From the NCBI GenBank assembly GCA_017562135.1, contig QEYB01000026.1, positions 124,001-188,000 on the forward strand: DNA of 64,000 nt. The letters run 5' to 3'. Below the pieces are notes generated by a model. The model saw nothing but the letters and a program-made list of their open reading frames with translations. It had not been told where the DNA came from and ran no database searches. A program made the position numbers and the translations under genes. Each line of letters opens with the position of its first letter. The stretch's first letter is position 1. Below are positions 1-13,471 of the stretch, in pieces. The DNA is from Dipylidium caninum (Eukaryota; Platyhelminthes; Cestoda; Cyclophyllidea; Dipylidiidae).

Positions 1-3000
1 AATTTCTTTGCGGTGGTTCTTTTAATTTCCTCCACTGTGTTTACAGCTGTAGCTAGTATTAAGCGCCTAGAATGGCATTCTAATGTTGTTGTGACCTCAA
101 TTTCTACAATATTAGAGGATATCAAATGTGCGTGTAGGTTTTCGAGTTATTGCAGATATGAGAACTCGAGATTTTCCTAGAAAATACGCGCCATTGTATT
201 TACCCCACTCTCTCAGTTACAATCTTCAGATGACTTATCGAGATGGAAAACTTGCGAACGTGCCAGTGAGTCTTTTGGTTGAAGGTGATATTATCAATTT
301 GCGACCTGGACAAACAATTAATTGTGATTGTATCTCAATGACGGAGACGTCAGTAAGTTTTCCTTTCGCTTCGTATCATTTCCAGGATGAATATTCGACC
401 CGATACAGTGTTGGAGAAACATTTTTACCCCATATCGCTAGGACTTTGACTAATCGCAGTCCTTATCCCTCTGTTCATTTGATGGATAAATCTCACCTTG
501 CAGTAGTTACTACCTCGCCGGCCATTGAACAGATTAAGAATATCCTAAGGCAAAAGGCCCTGAATCAAAAAGTGCAAATACAAAACACTTCATCGTTTAC
601 ATTTCTCAGAGGTTCTGTTTTATGTTCCACCATTGCAGCCGCAGTTTTTTTTATCATTGGTATCATAACCTCTTCCATACGGGTCTGTATGCATAATCGC
701 CCTGTTTTAACACCAGTCTCCATATTATGGATAGTTTCAATGAGCACCTTCCTTCTTATCGCTACAATCAGCCTCTTTGTTCCTCTTATATGGATTCTGA
801 CACTTGGTATGAGCGTAATGCATTTGAGCAAGTGTGCAAGGTCCTATACTTGCGTGGACAAAATTTCAAATTCACCCCCCAGTGGCGGGTTCTCAATATT
901 GACCAATTTCGCGAAAACGGTAAAGGTGGTGTGATTACTTTCTTTCTATGGTATCATCTTTGATGTACGTATTCCCTCCTACTTTAGATTCTTATTCAAC
1001 CAGATTCGCGTATGGAACAATTGTTGCTGCATCTGGGTCGAATCAGTAGAATGTGTTTTGTGGACAAGAAGGGTATTATAAGTCTTCCGATTCCAACTCC
1101 GGAGAAGCTTTTTTTCTTTAGAGAACGGCAGAACAGACATCGTAACACCATGCGCATACGTTCTTTCAGTCCCAATTCTATCCCACAATCAAGTGATTTT
1201 CCAACATCCCCTCCCCCATCAGGCTCTATCAACATGTTTAGGAACTCACTGGAGACACGGAATACATGTTCAGTTGTGAGTTTTTCGCCCTTCTGACTTC
1301 ACAACCTAAAAATGGTTTTTGACGCTCACTTTTTTTAGTGTCCTCTTGATAATATCCGTGAACAGATACAAGGTCGACGTAGCTCCTTTCAAAATAGTCC
1401 CTGTGTTTCAGAAATCCTTAACATCAACTCTTCACCTGACTGCTTGTATAAACCTCGTTTTGAGTCTCCAAAATGGGATCGCTATTTAGAGTCTCTCAAA
1501 CCTATTGGACTTAATATTCTACTAAATAACTGTCAACCACTAACTCGCGAGCATTATGCCGTTTTTGCTGATCACCTCACCCGAATAACCGCCTCAAGTG
1601 GACAACGTTTCAAGAAGGAGGATTGTCAAAATGAAGGTGAAGCTGTTGCGGTTGTGAACAGCCGCTGTCTTTGTGGCCTCGCTTATCAAATGGGATTTCT
1701 TTCCTCTGCATTACGTCATTACTCTCTCGCGGGCAGTTTGGGTATCTATAAGGCGAACGAGAAGAGAAACACTTTTTGCATTCGACCTAAATCGGGTGTA
1801 TTCCGTGGTGAAAAGGAAAGGAACTTGGACTATTTCCGAAGTCAGGCTCTGAGGATTCAAGAAGCTTATGCTTCAGTACCCAAGGTGAGTTAAATTTTGT
1901 TGTTAGTTTATATCTCTAGGACGGATCATCTGAACCCATCCCTGTCCCAAACTGTTTCTGTACGATTTACCGCGAAGCTAGGAGCTGTGGCTACCACGTG
2001 ATGACCCAGGGCTCTGGTGACTTAATCACGGCTCTTTGCACTAACTTTTGGAATGGCTATGAACTTTTTCCTCTCCTGGACTCGGAGCGGACCAAAATGC
2101 TGGATTTCTACAATTTAAACGTCTCCACAAGTTACTGCTTGGCTTTTGCCTACATGCCGCTCCTACAGTCAACCCCTCTAGTACATAACAAACAACCAGC
2201 TAGCGACTGTCTTAATCACGCGGCTTTCCCGATCCTGAAACTGCCTGTGGTAAGCGTCTGCTCATTTTATCTTCTTGTTAGAATTTTGAACTAAGATCTC
2301 GGCTCACCGCACGCCTTTCCTCAACATCTACACCACGAGCTGATCACATACCATTCGCGTCGTTGGATTCCTCTCAGCAACCTAAGAAACGACGAGTCAC
2401 TAGGCAAACTGCTCCCTCTGGCTCAGTCCGTGTTAGTTCAGGCATGGCGCCTCAGAAAATCAGTGATATAAACAAACTCATGAGACCGGGAAGTGGACTT
2501 CCACGTGTCGCCTTTAGCTGTGGCTCTTTACCCCGTCTCTCTTATCAAACCGACAGGTATGACATTTTAAATAAGATATGTAACAGCATGGAGATGCAAT
2601 TCCATTGAAGTACTCTTTAGTTCAAGTATTGTGTGGAACTTGGTCACCTCAAGCACTTGTTCTCGCCACATCCTTTATGTGTTTGGTAGTACCCATCTCA
2701 GGCTCCCACCTTTTACTCTATTTATGTGTTTATGCCCTTTGGTCGAGTTGAGTGTTTATGTAAATAGTATTGCCAGTGAAAAATAATCCTCCGTTAACGC
2801 TGATCCCTGAGATACACTAGAAAGCCAGATTTCTTACCAGTGAGAATTTGCGGTAACTGCGCTTATTTCAACTATTGACCACATTGCTTTATTTGGTGGG
2901 AATCAAATAAAGCACTCAATAAATTAAAGCTACATTGAATGTAAAACAACAAATCATGACTTGCGCTCGACTAATTCTTTTTCATTTCATTTTGGTTTTA

Positions 3001-6000
3001 TGCTTAACTTCACAAATCATATTTTAAGGCGAAATGCTTTTTTATCTCATGAATTCGGATGAGCGAAGATGCTCCTGTAGCTGTAAACTGCTTTTTACAA
3101 ATCTAGTTATTGTGATCAGTAAACGCTAATCATTTTTACTTAAACGCTTATTACCATTATGACTAACTCGTCTCTATTTGTAGTGTAAAGGTTGACTATC
3201 CGGTGCTAGTTCCAGTAGTCTTAGAGACAAACTACAGTCTTATAAGTCGTGTTTTCTTCAGATTATACTAGTGACTTTTCCTGTTAAGATGAAGGTGGCT
3301 CTTTGTAAATCAATTTTCGGATATTTCTTTTGAACTACAAACTATCTGATTCAAATTATTTTTTAACCTTAATAGTCGTTATCCTCATTAACTTTTTTTA
3401 CGTTTAAAACACGAGACCAAAGTGACTTTGTGGTAAAGAAATATATGTGTTCTGTTAGAAAGGGGATTAGTCTCCCCCTCGCATGTTTATATTCCATAAT
3501 AAAACTAATTTCTTTGCTCCTACGGGCAGTTCATCTGCCACAGTATCCGGGTTATCCGTGGATCCAGTCGCCCTACAAGATGCTTTCAGCAAACAAACTT
3601 TCCTTGGGATGGTCAGTCTGCAATATCAGGCGATGCCAGGAATTGTAGAGACAATCCGCAAACTCAATCAAGCCTGCATTCGCTTTGTGCATTTTTCTCA
3701 AGTATGCTTTTGTTATTCCATTTTTTACTTACCCAACCCCTTGTTTATAAGTTGTGCTTCTAGGTGTACCTTGTTTCAACTGCTTAACCTTTCATTGATC
3801 GTGTAAAAATCAACTACTTCTTCGATAACCGGACTATCTTCCTGATTTGTTAATTTGGTGATGCTAGGCATTGGTGGTTACATCACTCTTCTCAAATCCT
3901 TCACACTACATCGCCAACTTTAAGCCTGAAATTTCGTGCCAAATTGGAGCTCCTTCGAAATTGTTCCCACTTTTTCGATCGATCCACTAGAAATTGATGC
4001 TTCATCCTAATATTTCGAAGCATTCGATATTCTTCGTTTCATTACTTTGTCAATTCAATTTTTTCGTGCAATTTGGCATATTATTTAATTTTTATGCTTT
4101 CTATAATGCAGGAAAACCAACTACGTAGCCGCGTGTTCGCAGAGCGACTGGGTTTGGAGGCAGACTGGAACTGTCATATCTCATTGGCGGATCCACCTTC
4201 AGAAGTTAATTTGACTGTTGCACAAGACATTAGAAGGCGGCAACTCGCATCAGATGTTAGTCTGGTGAGGCGGACGGACGCCACTATCAGCCATGGTGTG
4301 TTAACTTTTTTTTCTCGTTATTCTTACTGATCATGTGGAGACTTTTCGGCCTGTTTCTTTCTCACGACTGTATATTTTTGTTACCTACTTGAGTTTAGAT
4401 TAATGGTTCTTTGAGAAGCACAGACGCTCCAATATCTAACCTCAAATTTATGCAAGATTAGGATTTTTGTTTGACAAATGGTGCCTCCTTAAGAAAATAG
4501 CTCATGCGTGCTTTACTTGTCGGAGATGCCTCCTCCTTAAGAATGCCAGTTGCATTTATTTTTTCTAAGTAATGTTATAACCTGAGAGATTAACACTACT
4601 ATGCAGCATGACGTGTACGTTTCTAATTAGATTCCGAAACCCTTTTTATTCCCCCTAATTGTTCACCAAATAAACCTTTTTATGGATTTATTCTACCTTC
4701 AATATTTTAATTCATTAAAAAACTGATTACTGCTAGCAAGGAGCTTAAGTCTTGACTACGTTCTGTAGGTGATTCTGTTTGGTGATTCATGTAAATATAA
4801 TTCTTATGCACTTTCCCATAATTTGTTTACCCATGATTGTAGTTGCGCATTATTCTGGTCACAGGTAACTCTGACAAGCGCTCTTTTTTATTTTAAGTGT
4901 AATTTTTGAAAGTCTTCTTATTAAAGGCACGAAACCTTTAACCTTTAGTAAAATTTCAGGACCATTTTTTTCGAACCATGTAGGCGCCCAGAATGGCACT
5001 TTTCTATATATTTATTATAGTCGAAATTTGTAAGACTACCTTCTATTTGCTTTAGAATCGGCCTTTTTCCAGATTTATTCGCTGTATCTTTTCGATGATG
5101 ATGTATGCAGATATTTCGCTTAAGTACTACGGTTTTTTTACTTATCATGGCCTTGTAAAACTGAAATTAAAATATATCTCTCAATTTCTCCCCGTCGTTT
5201 ACGTAATTTTTAGTTCTCGTGATTGCAGTTCTTTGACACTATGTTAAAAGCGGTAAATTCAGTAATAGGGCAGGCGAACCTACGACGACATCTTGTTCAC
5301 TTGAAGGAAATTCTGCCTCGTTAATGTGGCTCTTCGTCAACGTGAGAATGATTGATCGGGATTATTATTTAAAACAGCCATTGAGCTAAAAGTTCCATGT
5401 TTCACGCCATGTCCTCAGTGTGGTTGTTTTCGCTTATTCACGTGTGACCAATATTTCTGCTCCTAGACATTCAAAGGCCTGATTATTTCAATTTGTATTT
5501 GTATCCCTTTGACCCTATCTATACGCTGACTTTCGTGAATTACCATCTCAGTTAGGTGGTATATTTTGTCCTCATTGATCTAGGACTGCTTTTGAAGGTA
5601 TTTGGTTCTATCATAGTCAATTATAAGATTTTTTTTCTAAGAGATCCAAATTCGTTTACAGAAGGGAAATATTTCACCCCTTTTTAGATGGAGTCGCTGT
5701 TTACAAGTATCCCTATTCCCTCAGCTCACCCAACATGGCATGTGTGGATGTACTGCCCAAGGTAATTCCTACTGCAGATTAAAAGAAATTTAATAATCGC
5801 TCACTTACCTAAACGCGGGCATTAACCTTGATCAGGATGAAGCAGTTTACAGTTGAATAGTGTACAAGGTTAGGATATTTTTGAGTGTTATCGCAAAGTA
5901 CTTATTGTGTTTGGATAATTGCTACATATATTTGTCTTCTCACAGAACCACTTGATGGTCCCTAAACCCTCTACTGAGGCAGCGTCCAATTCTTCCGTGC

Positions 6001-9000
6001 CTCTAATGAGGAGTGATGGGGGTGATACGGCCACTGGCGACTTGTGGATAGGTTTTGACATTGACGCAGGAGACGCAGAAGATCAAGCTCATTGGACGGC
6101 ACCATGCGCCAGTGCTGAACCATCAAATACATCGTTAAATACTCTATCAGAGAAAAATTACAATTTTACCGCTTCCAACGATTTCATATCTCCAAGTCCC
6201 TCTTCCCCCTCATCTTCAACTGATGGCATTTCTGTCGACGCCGAAATTCAAGAGGGTATGGAAAACCCCCAACTAGAGGAGGATGCCTATAACTACGTTT
6301 TTGCTAACAAGGCAAGTTTAGCCATTTAATGGCAAAGATTGTTCGGTAACTCGGGTGTCCCTGGTGTAATTACTCTAATTATTCACATTTAACTTATATT
6401 TGATTTTGTGCAATTCAAAGAACTAAGGAGAGTAAATTTGCCAAGAGTTCATGAAGTCAGCTTGCTCTCACATTTTTAGTCGAGGCTACCTTCGGGCATT
6501 AGGAATATTCGCACTCATTTGGAGAATATTGACAATGTGCCTCTCAAGGTATCCCTCTTCACCGACTCCACACCTTCAGGTGATCACTCTGCATCTGGTC
6601 CATTTATCTTCCCTATTTGGTGTCCACTACCGCCTTTAGCTTTACTTTACCCACCGATAATTCTTAATTTCCTTGCATATTCCATTAAAAAATACGATCT
6701 GGCCGGTGGAAACAAAAGGTATATCGCAAATAGTGCCATTTTCATCTTTGAACTGTTATTTTTTGCGTAAGTACCATTAATTGCGCAAAACCTGACTTAA
6801 TACCGCTAATAGCATTCATTTTGGTCAGAAATTAAAGGTTTTCCATAGTACATTAAAATACTCTATATATCAGTTGGGATTGTTTGAGGAAATGAGAGTT
6901 TCTGATCTCATTATGGAAATTAGAAATTTGGTTCATTTCAGTAGGGGCTGAGTAGGGCTAAATTAAATGAAAAAGTCATTGTTGGAATTGCTTTGCACAC
7001 TGCTTTCGAGAGTAGAGTCTGCACTTGTTCCGATACACTATCGCCGCAGTTACCCTGGCTGCGGTCAATTGTGGAAGTTTATGCAATTGATAGGCCGCTA
7101 ACATGACCAGAACATTATGACACGAGGATGGTGTCAGAAACAACGCTCTGTTGTATTGCTGTCAAAATTAACATCACTTTGTTTCATGCGCCGGTTAACC
7201 CTAAAGTATAATGCTGAGGTCAGTTTTCTTTGCAATTTCAGTCCTGTCCGATTCAGATTTTGAATAATAATTCTTTTAAAAGGGGGTAGTTTTTCTTTAG
7301 TACCTTGTTTCCGATCTGTAAATCGCTAAACCGAACTAAACCAGGTCTTCCTGATTTGGTATATGTTAATGTACCAATCCTCACATCGATAAGGTAAATT
7401 CTACACAAAATTTTTTATTTGAATGGCTTAGTACTTTAGGTAATCTTCTAATTTTCACTGCCTTCGTTGAGGTGATGAATGCTATCCTCGCTTTCCCCCT
7501 TACCCTTATTAATTCTTTTATGGGAAAAATTTGTACCATAGCGTGGTACTAGATACCGCAACTTTTACCGAATTCGTGAAACTTTAAGTTTATTTAAATG
7601 TTTGACATCTGTCCATCGGATTCTTCCTCTAAATTTCAAATACGACCGAAAGTTTAATACTGCCGTTTATTTGATCCAGCCGTAGATGAAATGATTCGAA
7701 TCATGCAGGAATATGGCGAAACAGTATGTGTTGTTGGAAGTTGTCTCTCGATGGCGAACGCGGAACTCTTCTACCGTGGTGACACTGCAATTGCCCTCTT
7801 TCCACTCTTACCGCGAGTCTGCGGCCACGAGCCCATAGCGCCACCAAATATGGCGACAAACTCGAGAGCAAAGGAGGAAAAAGTCGTGTGATACTACCGA
7901 CTGTGCCAACTTGCCCCTCCTTAGCCTAGCAGGTCGCCTTGTCGCCCTCGGTGCCGCCCTAATCTCACGTGCTTCTTCTACCGACTTGAACATTCTTCAG
8001 CTCATCTCACAGGTCCCCCATTTCTGTCCACCTCGTTTAAGTAGACTTGATAACTTTCTTAAAGTTAAAATACGTTATCTGTCTCGCTACTTCTAAGTTA
8101 AGAATTACTTGCTTCACAGATTTATTTTCACTGTAGAACTGCTATCTTGAGGCCTATTGTCGAACACACCCATTATCTGAGAGTTTTACATCTGATTTTA
8201 AAAATGAATCTTATTCCTAACTTGCTGAAGCTCTTTTTACGCATCATTATTGGCAGGTTCAAAGTTCCGATGCTATTATTCTGTTCCATTTTTTAGGCTC
8301 ACGCTTCGGTTAACAACATCCACCTTTGTGTAATCTTTGCTGTTGCCTCCTCCTTCGCCGTCTCAATCTTCTACCTTCTCTCACTCGCCTTTCTCCCCGC
8401 CTTTCCGGTGCACTTTGATTCCATCACGTCCACTCAATCACCAGACAAGCTGGTCTGGCTCCCCCCGGTCTTGTTAGGCGCGTCCGGACCAATTGAGTCG
8501 GCAAACGGTGCCGTGGTAGGCCATATCGCTATCGGCGGACGGGTAGTGTGGCTCCTCGTCGTTGTCATCCCATGCCTTGCTACAAGCATTTTTGGCAGAA
8601 ATGTGGAAAGAAATAATTCCCTTCAGCGACCTCCCATAAAGCGCAACGAGGTATTCAGTCGTGAAGTACGTGAGTTGTCTTAAGTCGAAAATGACTTGGT
8701 AAGGGCAATGTGAAATACTCAGGGTTTAATTTAAAAACATCCAGAAACCAATTTTACTGGGGCAGATCTTTCGATTAGCACGGCCTACACTCTCTTTTTT
8801 TTGCAGTTTTGGGGAGTTAGATATTGATGAGGATTGCAATTTTTTCGTAAACAATTTTAACTAATTTGTTACACTGAGAATTAAAAAGCAGGGTATATTC
8901 TGTTTTTGCTTTAGAAATCTGGAGCACATGGCATTTGCCACTTCAGACTCTGTAATTCGTAAGAGTCCAAAATTTTATATCTCTCTCCCAAACCTCCAAA

Positions 9001-10829
9001 TAACAATCAACCATAATTCTGGACTAATAAACATCGAAATCACAATTTTTAACACATCCTAATATTTCTTCTTTCTTCCAATTCCAATGTCAAGTCTTCA
9101 TGATTTGTAGTTTTAGCCATAACGTTGTGGACCACAAAACTGGCGACTTGCCATGTGCATTACTTCGCTTCGCTAATGGAAAACCCATATCTCCTTACAG
9201 AAAGAGTTCATTTACATTTTGTTTTGATATACGAAATCCAAACGTAATTTACTCCTTCCTCCAACTAATCATACTGTTAGAAAATAGCATTAACTTTATT
9301 TAACTTCCTTGCTTCCTCGCAATGGTGGAAACCGCAGCACCAAACAAAAAAAATGTTTCTTTTACCAACGAACCTCTTCCTCATTTTCCAGCGATTACTT
9401 CGAATGCTGTTGGTCAATACCGCTCGTTTTTTGCCTTCCGTGATTATTTGTTGGACGGTGAGTGTTGTCCAGACCTTCATCATCTGCCCCACAAACGTAG
9501 ATTACCGTCTTGTCTGCCTTCCGCGCGTCGACCCCATCCAAATTCATCCAAAGTAAGTTGCATTTCTAATGTGTAGCTCAACTATTTTACTTCCAAGTTA
9601 CTCCGAACTTTCTAGGTAATTCAAGTTACATTGCTTAGTTTGATCAACGCCCCAACTGCTGGAAATTTTTACTTCAATAGTCTAGTGTAAGTGGTACGTT
9701 TTTGCGGTTATGCCGTAAACTTCAGAACCAACATGTAAGACTCTTTATCATTGAATTTAAAATGGTCATATGCAATCGTAAATGGCAGAATAATCGGTCT
9801 TCGGCCTGGTTTTTTTATTTTGTCGACCAATTCATTGTACCCTCCTCGATCTGTTGTTCTAACTTGATGCACATGATTACAGTTAGTTGTGGAAACATAG
9901 GTTACCACATAGGATAGGAACTCCCAAACATTATCCTATATTTTAGCACACATTGGTTTTATCGGCTAGTAAAAACAACCACCATCGCTACAATTAGTTT
10001 TCCCTATGTTGCTTACTTCAGCGCGTCTTCCACCGAGATTCCGGAATACGCGGATGTTCTGTTGGTTGTGAGTCTTTCACAGGAAATACCCTTCTTTCTC
10101 CTCGTCGTTTATCTGGGTGGGTCTACGCATGTCGCCTACTTCAATAGCACATGTACTAACGCCATCTTGTTTAGTATTAATTCTTTTTTTATTTTTAGTA
10201 TTTATATCGTTCAGTTACGCTAATGCCGGGCAATGTCTGCACCGATGGAGATTCAATACGAACCTCCCCTGGCTGATTTCTGCTGTGATAATGTGAGTTT
10301 TTTTACTTAAAGGTGGTCAAGCCGTGGGTAATTGTATCGTTAACACACAGTAACCCCCCCCCCCCCCCAAATTCACGGGCTCAGTTAACATTTCTCTACA
10401 CTATTTTTGGACCAATAGCTCGCATGCTGCATCAAAACCTTCCCATTGAGAGGCCTTACTTTTTATCCTCAGCCTTTAAGGCACATCAGTGAGTAACACT
10501 TTCCCTTCCATCTAGGTTAGCTGCCCATTCATCTTACCTCACCGCCGTTCTTTACAACGGCCAAGTTCTGAGAACCGATCAACGTCACCGCCCACTGATT
10601 ACGCTTGCTTGTGGCCTATTCTGGTGCCCGTTTTTGCTTTTCGCGAATGAAGCCATAAACTGGAAGGAACGACTGTAAGTACAAAAGCCATACTGCCACA
10701 ACGGCCTATCCCCCTCCCCGACGGGCAACCGAATGACAGGCCACTTTGCCTTTCAGGCTAATCGATGCGGAAGCCAGATTCGCCAAATTATTTTTTGATA
10801 CCAAATTGGGGATGTACTCGCCCGTCTGA
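1..10829 (+). CDS. TMEM94: TMEM94 orthologue, P-type-ATPase-like multipass membrane protein (5' truncated)
   Basis: The protein is TMEM94-like throughout. It has an actuator-like box VPVSLLVEGDIINLRPGQ, hydrophobic pairs around 600-680 and 720-830, a degenerate P-site FVDKKGIIS, the blocks NACIRFVHFS-type, GLEADWNCHIS, ENIDNVPLKVSLFTD and RIMQEYGE, C-terminal membrane segments, and a TKLGMYSPV end. Proposed exons: <1-127, 156-352, 386-919, 988-1275, 1339-1884, 1920-2249, 2282-2556, 3530-3701, 4112-4295, 5688-5761, 5946-6311, 6480-6579, 7680-8012, 8297-8650, 9338-9552, 9947-~10120, 10215-10292, 10516-10674, 10757-10829. Frames join across junctions and give about 1,525 residues without the N-terminus. 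The donor near 10121 is the least certain. The exon at 7680-8012 needs one base fewer in an A5 run (about 7877-7881) to stay open. Human TMEM94 is an ER protein linked to magnesium handling; its role here is inferred by orthology. The larger introns (2557-3529, 3702-4111, 4296-5687, 6580-7679, 8651-9337) show nothing recognisable. Confidence 0.93.
128..155 (+). other. 28-bp mini-intron in TMEM94
   Basis: The intron starts GTGCGTG and ends TTGCAG. Splicing joins the frame from LEDIK to YMRTRDFP and removes a frame change. A second mini-intron lies at 353-385 (33 bp, GTAAGT...TTCCAG). It is a multiple of three with no stop, so its retention would add 11 codons without breaking the frame. Confidence 0.8.
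6312..6479 (+). other. GC-AG intron in TMEM94
   Basis: The exon ends AACAAG and is followed by GCAAGT, a strong match to the minor GC donor class. No GT donor nearby keeps the frame. The acceptor is CATTTTTAG before the SRLPSG exon. Phase is zero on both sides. Confidence 0.7.
10354..10368. repeat. Poly-C run in a TMEM94 intron
   Basis: Fifteen consecutive C lie in the intron between the exons ending at 10292 and starting at 10516. It is a simple homopolymer and a likely site of length error. Confidence 0.9.
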
Positions 10830-10903
10830 AGACCCTCACTCGCCGTAATGCGCACAGTCGCAACTGATTTAATGGCCTTGTGACGCCTTGTTCACAGAAC
10901 TTA

Positions 10904-10909
10904 AATAAA
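10904..10909 (+). promoter_or_regulatory. Probable TMEM94 polyadenylation signal
   Basis: A canonical AATAAA lies 75 bases after the TMEM94 stop codon, in the correct orientation. The remaining interval to the RPL3 stop at 11391 holds no supported gene. Confidence 0.6.
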
Positions 10910-11390
10910 ACTCGGCAAATCCCACTCCTTTCCTTGTGGGTTGTTCACGGATTTGCAGTCATCACCGGTTTTGGTAACATACATAAAGCGCGTCCAACGA
11001 AGAGCACGCGAAGTAGGCACCAATTACGCCAGGCGCATGCAGGCAGTGGCTGTGCCACAATATACCCCCCCATCCCTTATTAAAAAAGAACTACCTCGAG
11101 AGCACGCGCTACACTCCACCATCCCAACCCGGCCTAGGAGGAAGAAAAAGCGAAATAGAAAAAGGACGTGGACACATCAGGTAGCCACCAGACTAACTCC
11201 GTTCTGTTCCACTGTTTGATGCTCATTGGGCCACACACAGAATGAGGCTTCGGAAACATCAGACAATGTTACTGGCATTTGCACGCCCCACAGTTAACTC
11301 ATAGGACGCGTTGAGTACCAGTAGGTAACCAGGAAATGATAACCGAGACAAGAGCCTATCCACATTAGTATGTATATATTCTCCAAAGGT

Positions 11391-12848
11391 TTACGAAACA
11401 ACTTTCGGCCGCTCCAAGTCTTTTTTCAAAGGACCCTATGAGAAAGAAAAAGTTTTCATGAACTACAACAGCACCAGCGATGCCTACCAGGAAAGCCTTC
11501 TTTTCTGCACGAGTCTGGAAACGGCCGTGACCAAACTTGGAGGACGTATCAATGAACTTAAGAACGACTTTCTCCTGAGCACGACGACTCGTCTGTTGAA
11601 TCAAACTTTTTCGGAGAGTAATTACGCGTTTGCGCGGACCCATACAACATCCCTTTATCATAATATAATCATTGTTAACTTCGCCATAGTGTGGGAATCC
11701 TCCCATAGGGGTGATGTTCTTGACCGTTAAATCATACTCAGTAGAAGCGTTCCCCTTAGGTTTGATTAGAGCAGCTAGCTCCTTGTTCTCTTCCTTTGAC
11801 GCCGCCACTTTGGCAGCTTCAAGCTGGGCTTGGACGCCTTAAAACAGCCTGTTAAAAAATCCGGTAGGATAAGCTTACCGAGACCGATACGATAAACCTT
11901 TTTGTTCATTTCGGTACGGTGAAAATAACCCTTCTGACCGGCACGAGCAACCGTACGGCCAACGCGGGCCGGGTGCCACGCGCCAATGCAGGCAACCTTG
12001 CGCAGACCCTTGTGCGTTTTGCGAGGCAGCTTTTTAGTATGCCAGCGAGAAGTAACGCCCTTAAAACCTTTGCCCTTGGTGACACCGATAACATCAATCA
12101 TTTCATCTTGAGCAAAAACATTTGCAACAGGAACCTGCTTTTCAAGATGTTCACGAGCCCAGTCGACCTTTTGGGCTACAGTGCCTCCATTAACCTGGAT
12201 TTCCATGATATGAGCTTTTTTTTGGCGATGCTTCATTAACCTCATCTAGAATGTTTAATGTCGTTATTGAAAAAGTCAAACTTGTGTGTGTGCAATCACA
12301 CGAATAACTGAACAATATTTCTTCATTTTCTTCAAGTCGCTATTGATTGCTGAAAGGCCAGCCTCATCAGCCCATTTCTTAGAAGCTTTAGTGAAAGCCT
12401 TCCGCTTTGATTTACAAAAATCTTTATAGAAGCGGCGACGACATTCTTCACTCAAGTGCTCAGCCCATACGGTTTTAAAAGTACGAAGGCCCCTAGCGGT
12501 GTAGACGTATCCGACGATCCCCACGATGACCATGGGTGGGCATTCCAGGATAGTAACTGGTTCAACAACCTCTTTTTTGTGGACTTTAGAACCGGGACGG
12601 TCGACATCGCGAACGACATGCGTCATTCCAGCTTTAAAGCCCATGAAAGCGGTAAGATGTGGGGGGAGAGAGCGCCGGTCTTTTGGGAAGGCCTTGCATT
12701 TGCCGCGAATACGACGACTGCGCTTCTTTGGAGTAAACCCAAGAGAACCGTGACGAGGAGCAGAAAATTTCCGATGGGACTGAGGGTAGAAGCATTAGGA
12801 GTTAGTGAAAGTATGCCAGAGGAAAATGAAGAAGGAATAGCCTACCAT
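11391..12848 (-). CDS. RPL3: 60S ribosomal protein L3 (uL3), complete
   Basis: RPL3 is a core protein of the large ribosomal subunit near the peptidyl transferase centre. Five exons were resolved: 12848-12846 (ATG only), 12779-12282, 12245-11879, 11837-11488, 11435-11391 (stop TAA). Introns are 66, 36, 41 and 52 bp. The joined frame gives 420 residues, slightly longer than the roughly 403 of human L3. Family blocks are clear: [15 protein letters not shown] at the N-terminus, [59 protein letters not shown] and a lysine-rich GPLKKD end. The start was chosen because ATG sits directly on a GTAGG donor and the next exon opens with the SHRKF block. The frame is intact in all exons. The gene is convergent with TMEM94, 561 bases apart at the stop codons. 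Confidence 0.98.
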
Positions 12849-12943
12849 GACCACACGGACCCAACCACGCTCCCAAAGCTAAGAACCTCCGCAAAACAAA
12901 AGTTCCGTGAAGTAATTTATGCGGGCAGCACGAACGGTTATCG

Positions 12944-12970
12944 GTGAAAGGGAAGAAAAAATTATATAAA
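12944..12970 (-). promoter_or_regulatory. Candidate 5'-TOP tract and TATA-like box of RPL3
   Basis: On the minus strand a pyrimidine tract (TTTTTCTTCCCTTTC, complement of 12946-12960) lies about 100 bases upstream of the RPL3 ATG. A TATATAAT-like box lies just upstream of it. Ribosomal protein mRNAs commonly begin with such a TOP tract. The start site is inferred and not seen. Confidence 0.4.
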
Positions 12971-13471
12971 GAAATTTTATAAAATTTTATTTTATTATAC
13001 GCGTTGTGAAGAGTTTTATTTGTAGAGAATCTTGAAATAGCCATGGAATTAGCCGGGGTTATATTGGCAACCAAACCCTTAGTTTAAGCTAAATCTTGAA
13101 ATAAATATTAATAAATGGATTTTATTGTTGTACAAGGTAATTTTATCAGTAGAGAGGGCATTAAAAGGAGATTTTAAATGCAAAACATGCCAAGATGTAT
13201 GTCTGTCTACAATCAATATATTGGATCATGAATACTCACCACAGCAACAATTACTTCAGACCGGTAATATAGCATAGGAGTGCATAACAGAATAAATCAG
13301 GCCGTTTACTCGTAACCATGTGGAAAATTTTGCGAAAATTTTTCCAATGCTTCCTCACTCAGCACAAAAACAGATGGAAAATGTAAAGGAGTTGTTGATT
13401 ACTGCCTTGTCGCTATTTGCCCAGAGGTAAACACGAAAAATGTGGTAGCCCGGGATTGAATAAGAAGATCT

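Noticed and set aside
10941..11219. 92-codon open frame after TMEM94, Arg/Lys-rich end
   Set aside because: Lies just after the TMEM94 polyadenylation signal, between convergent genes, with no homology.
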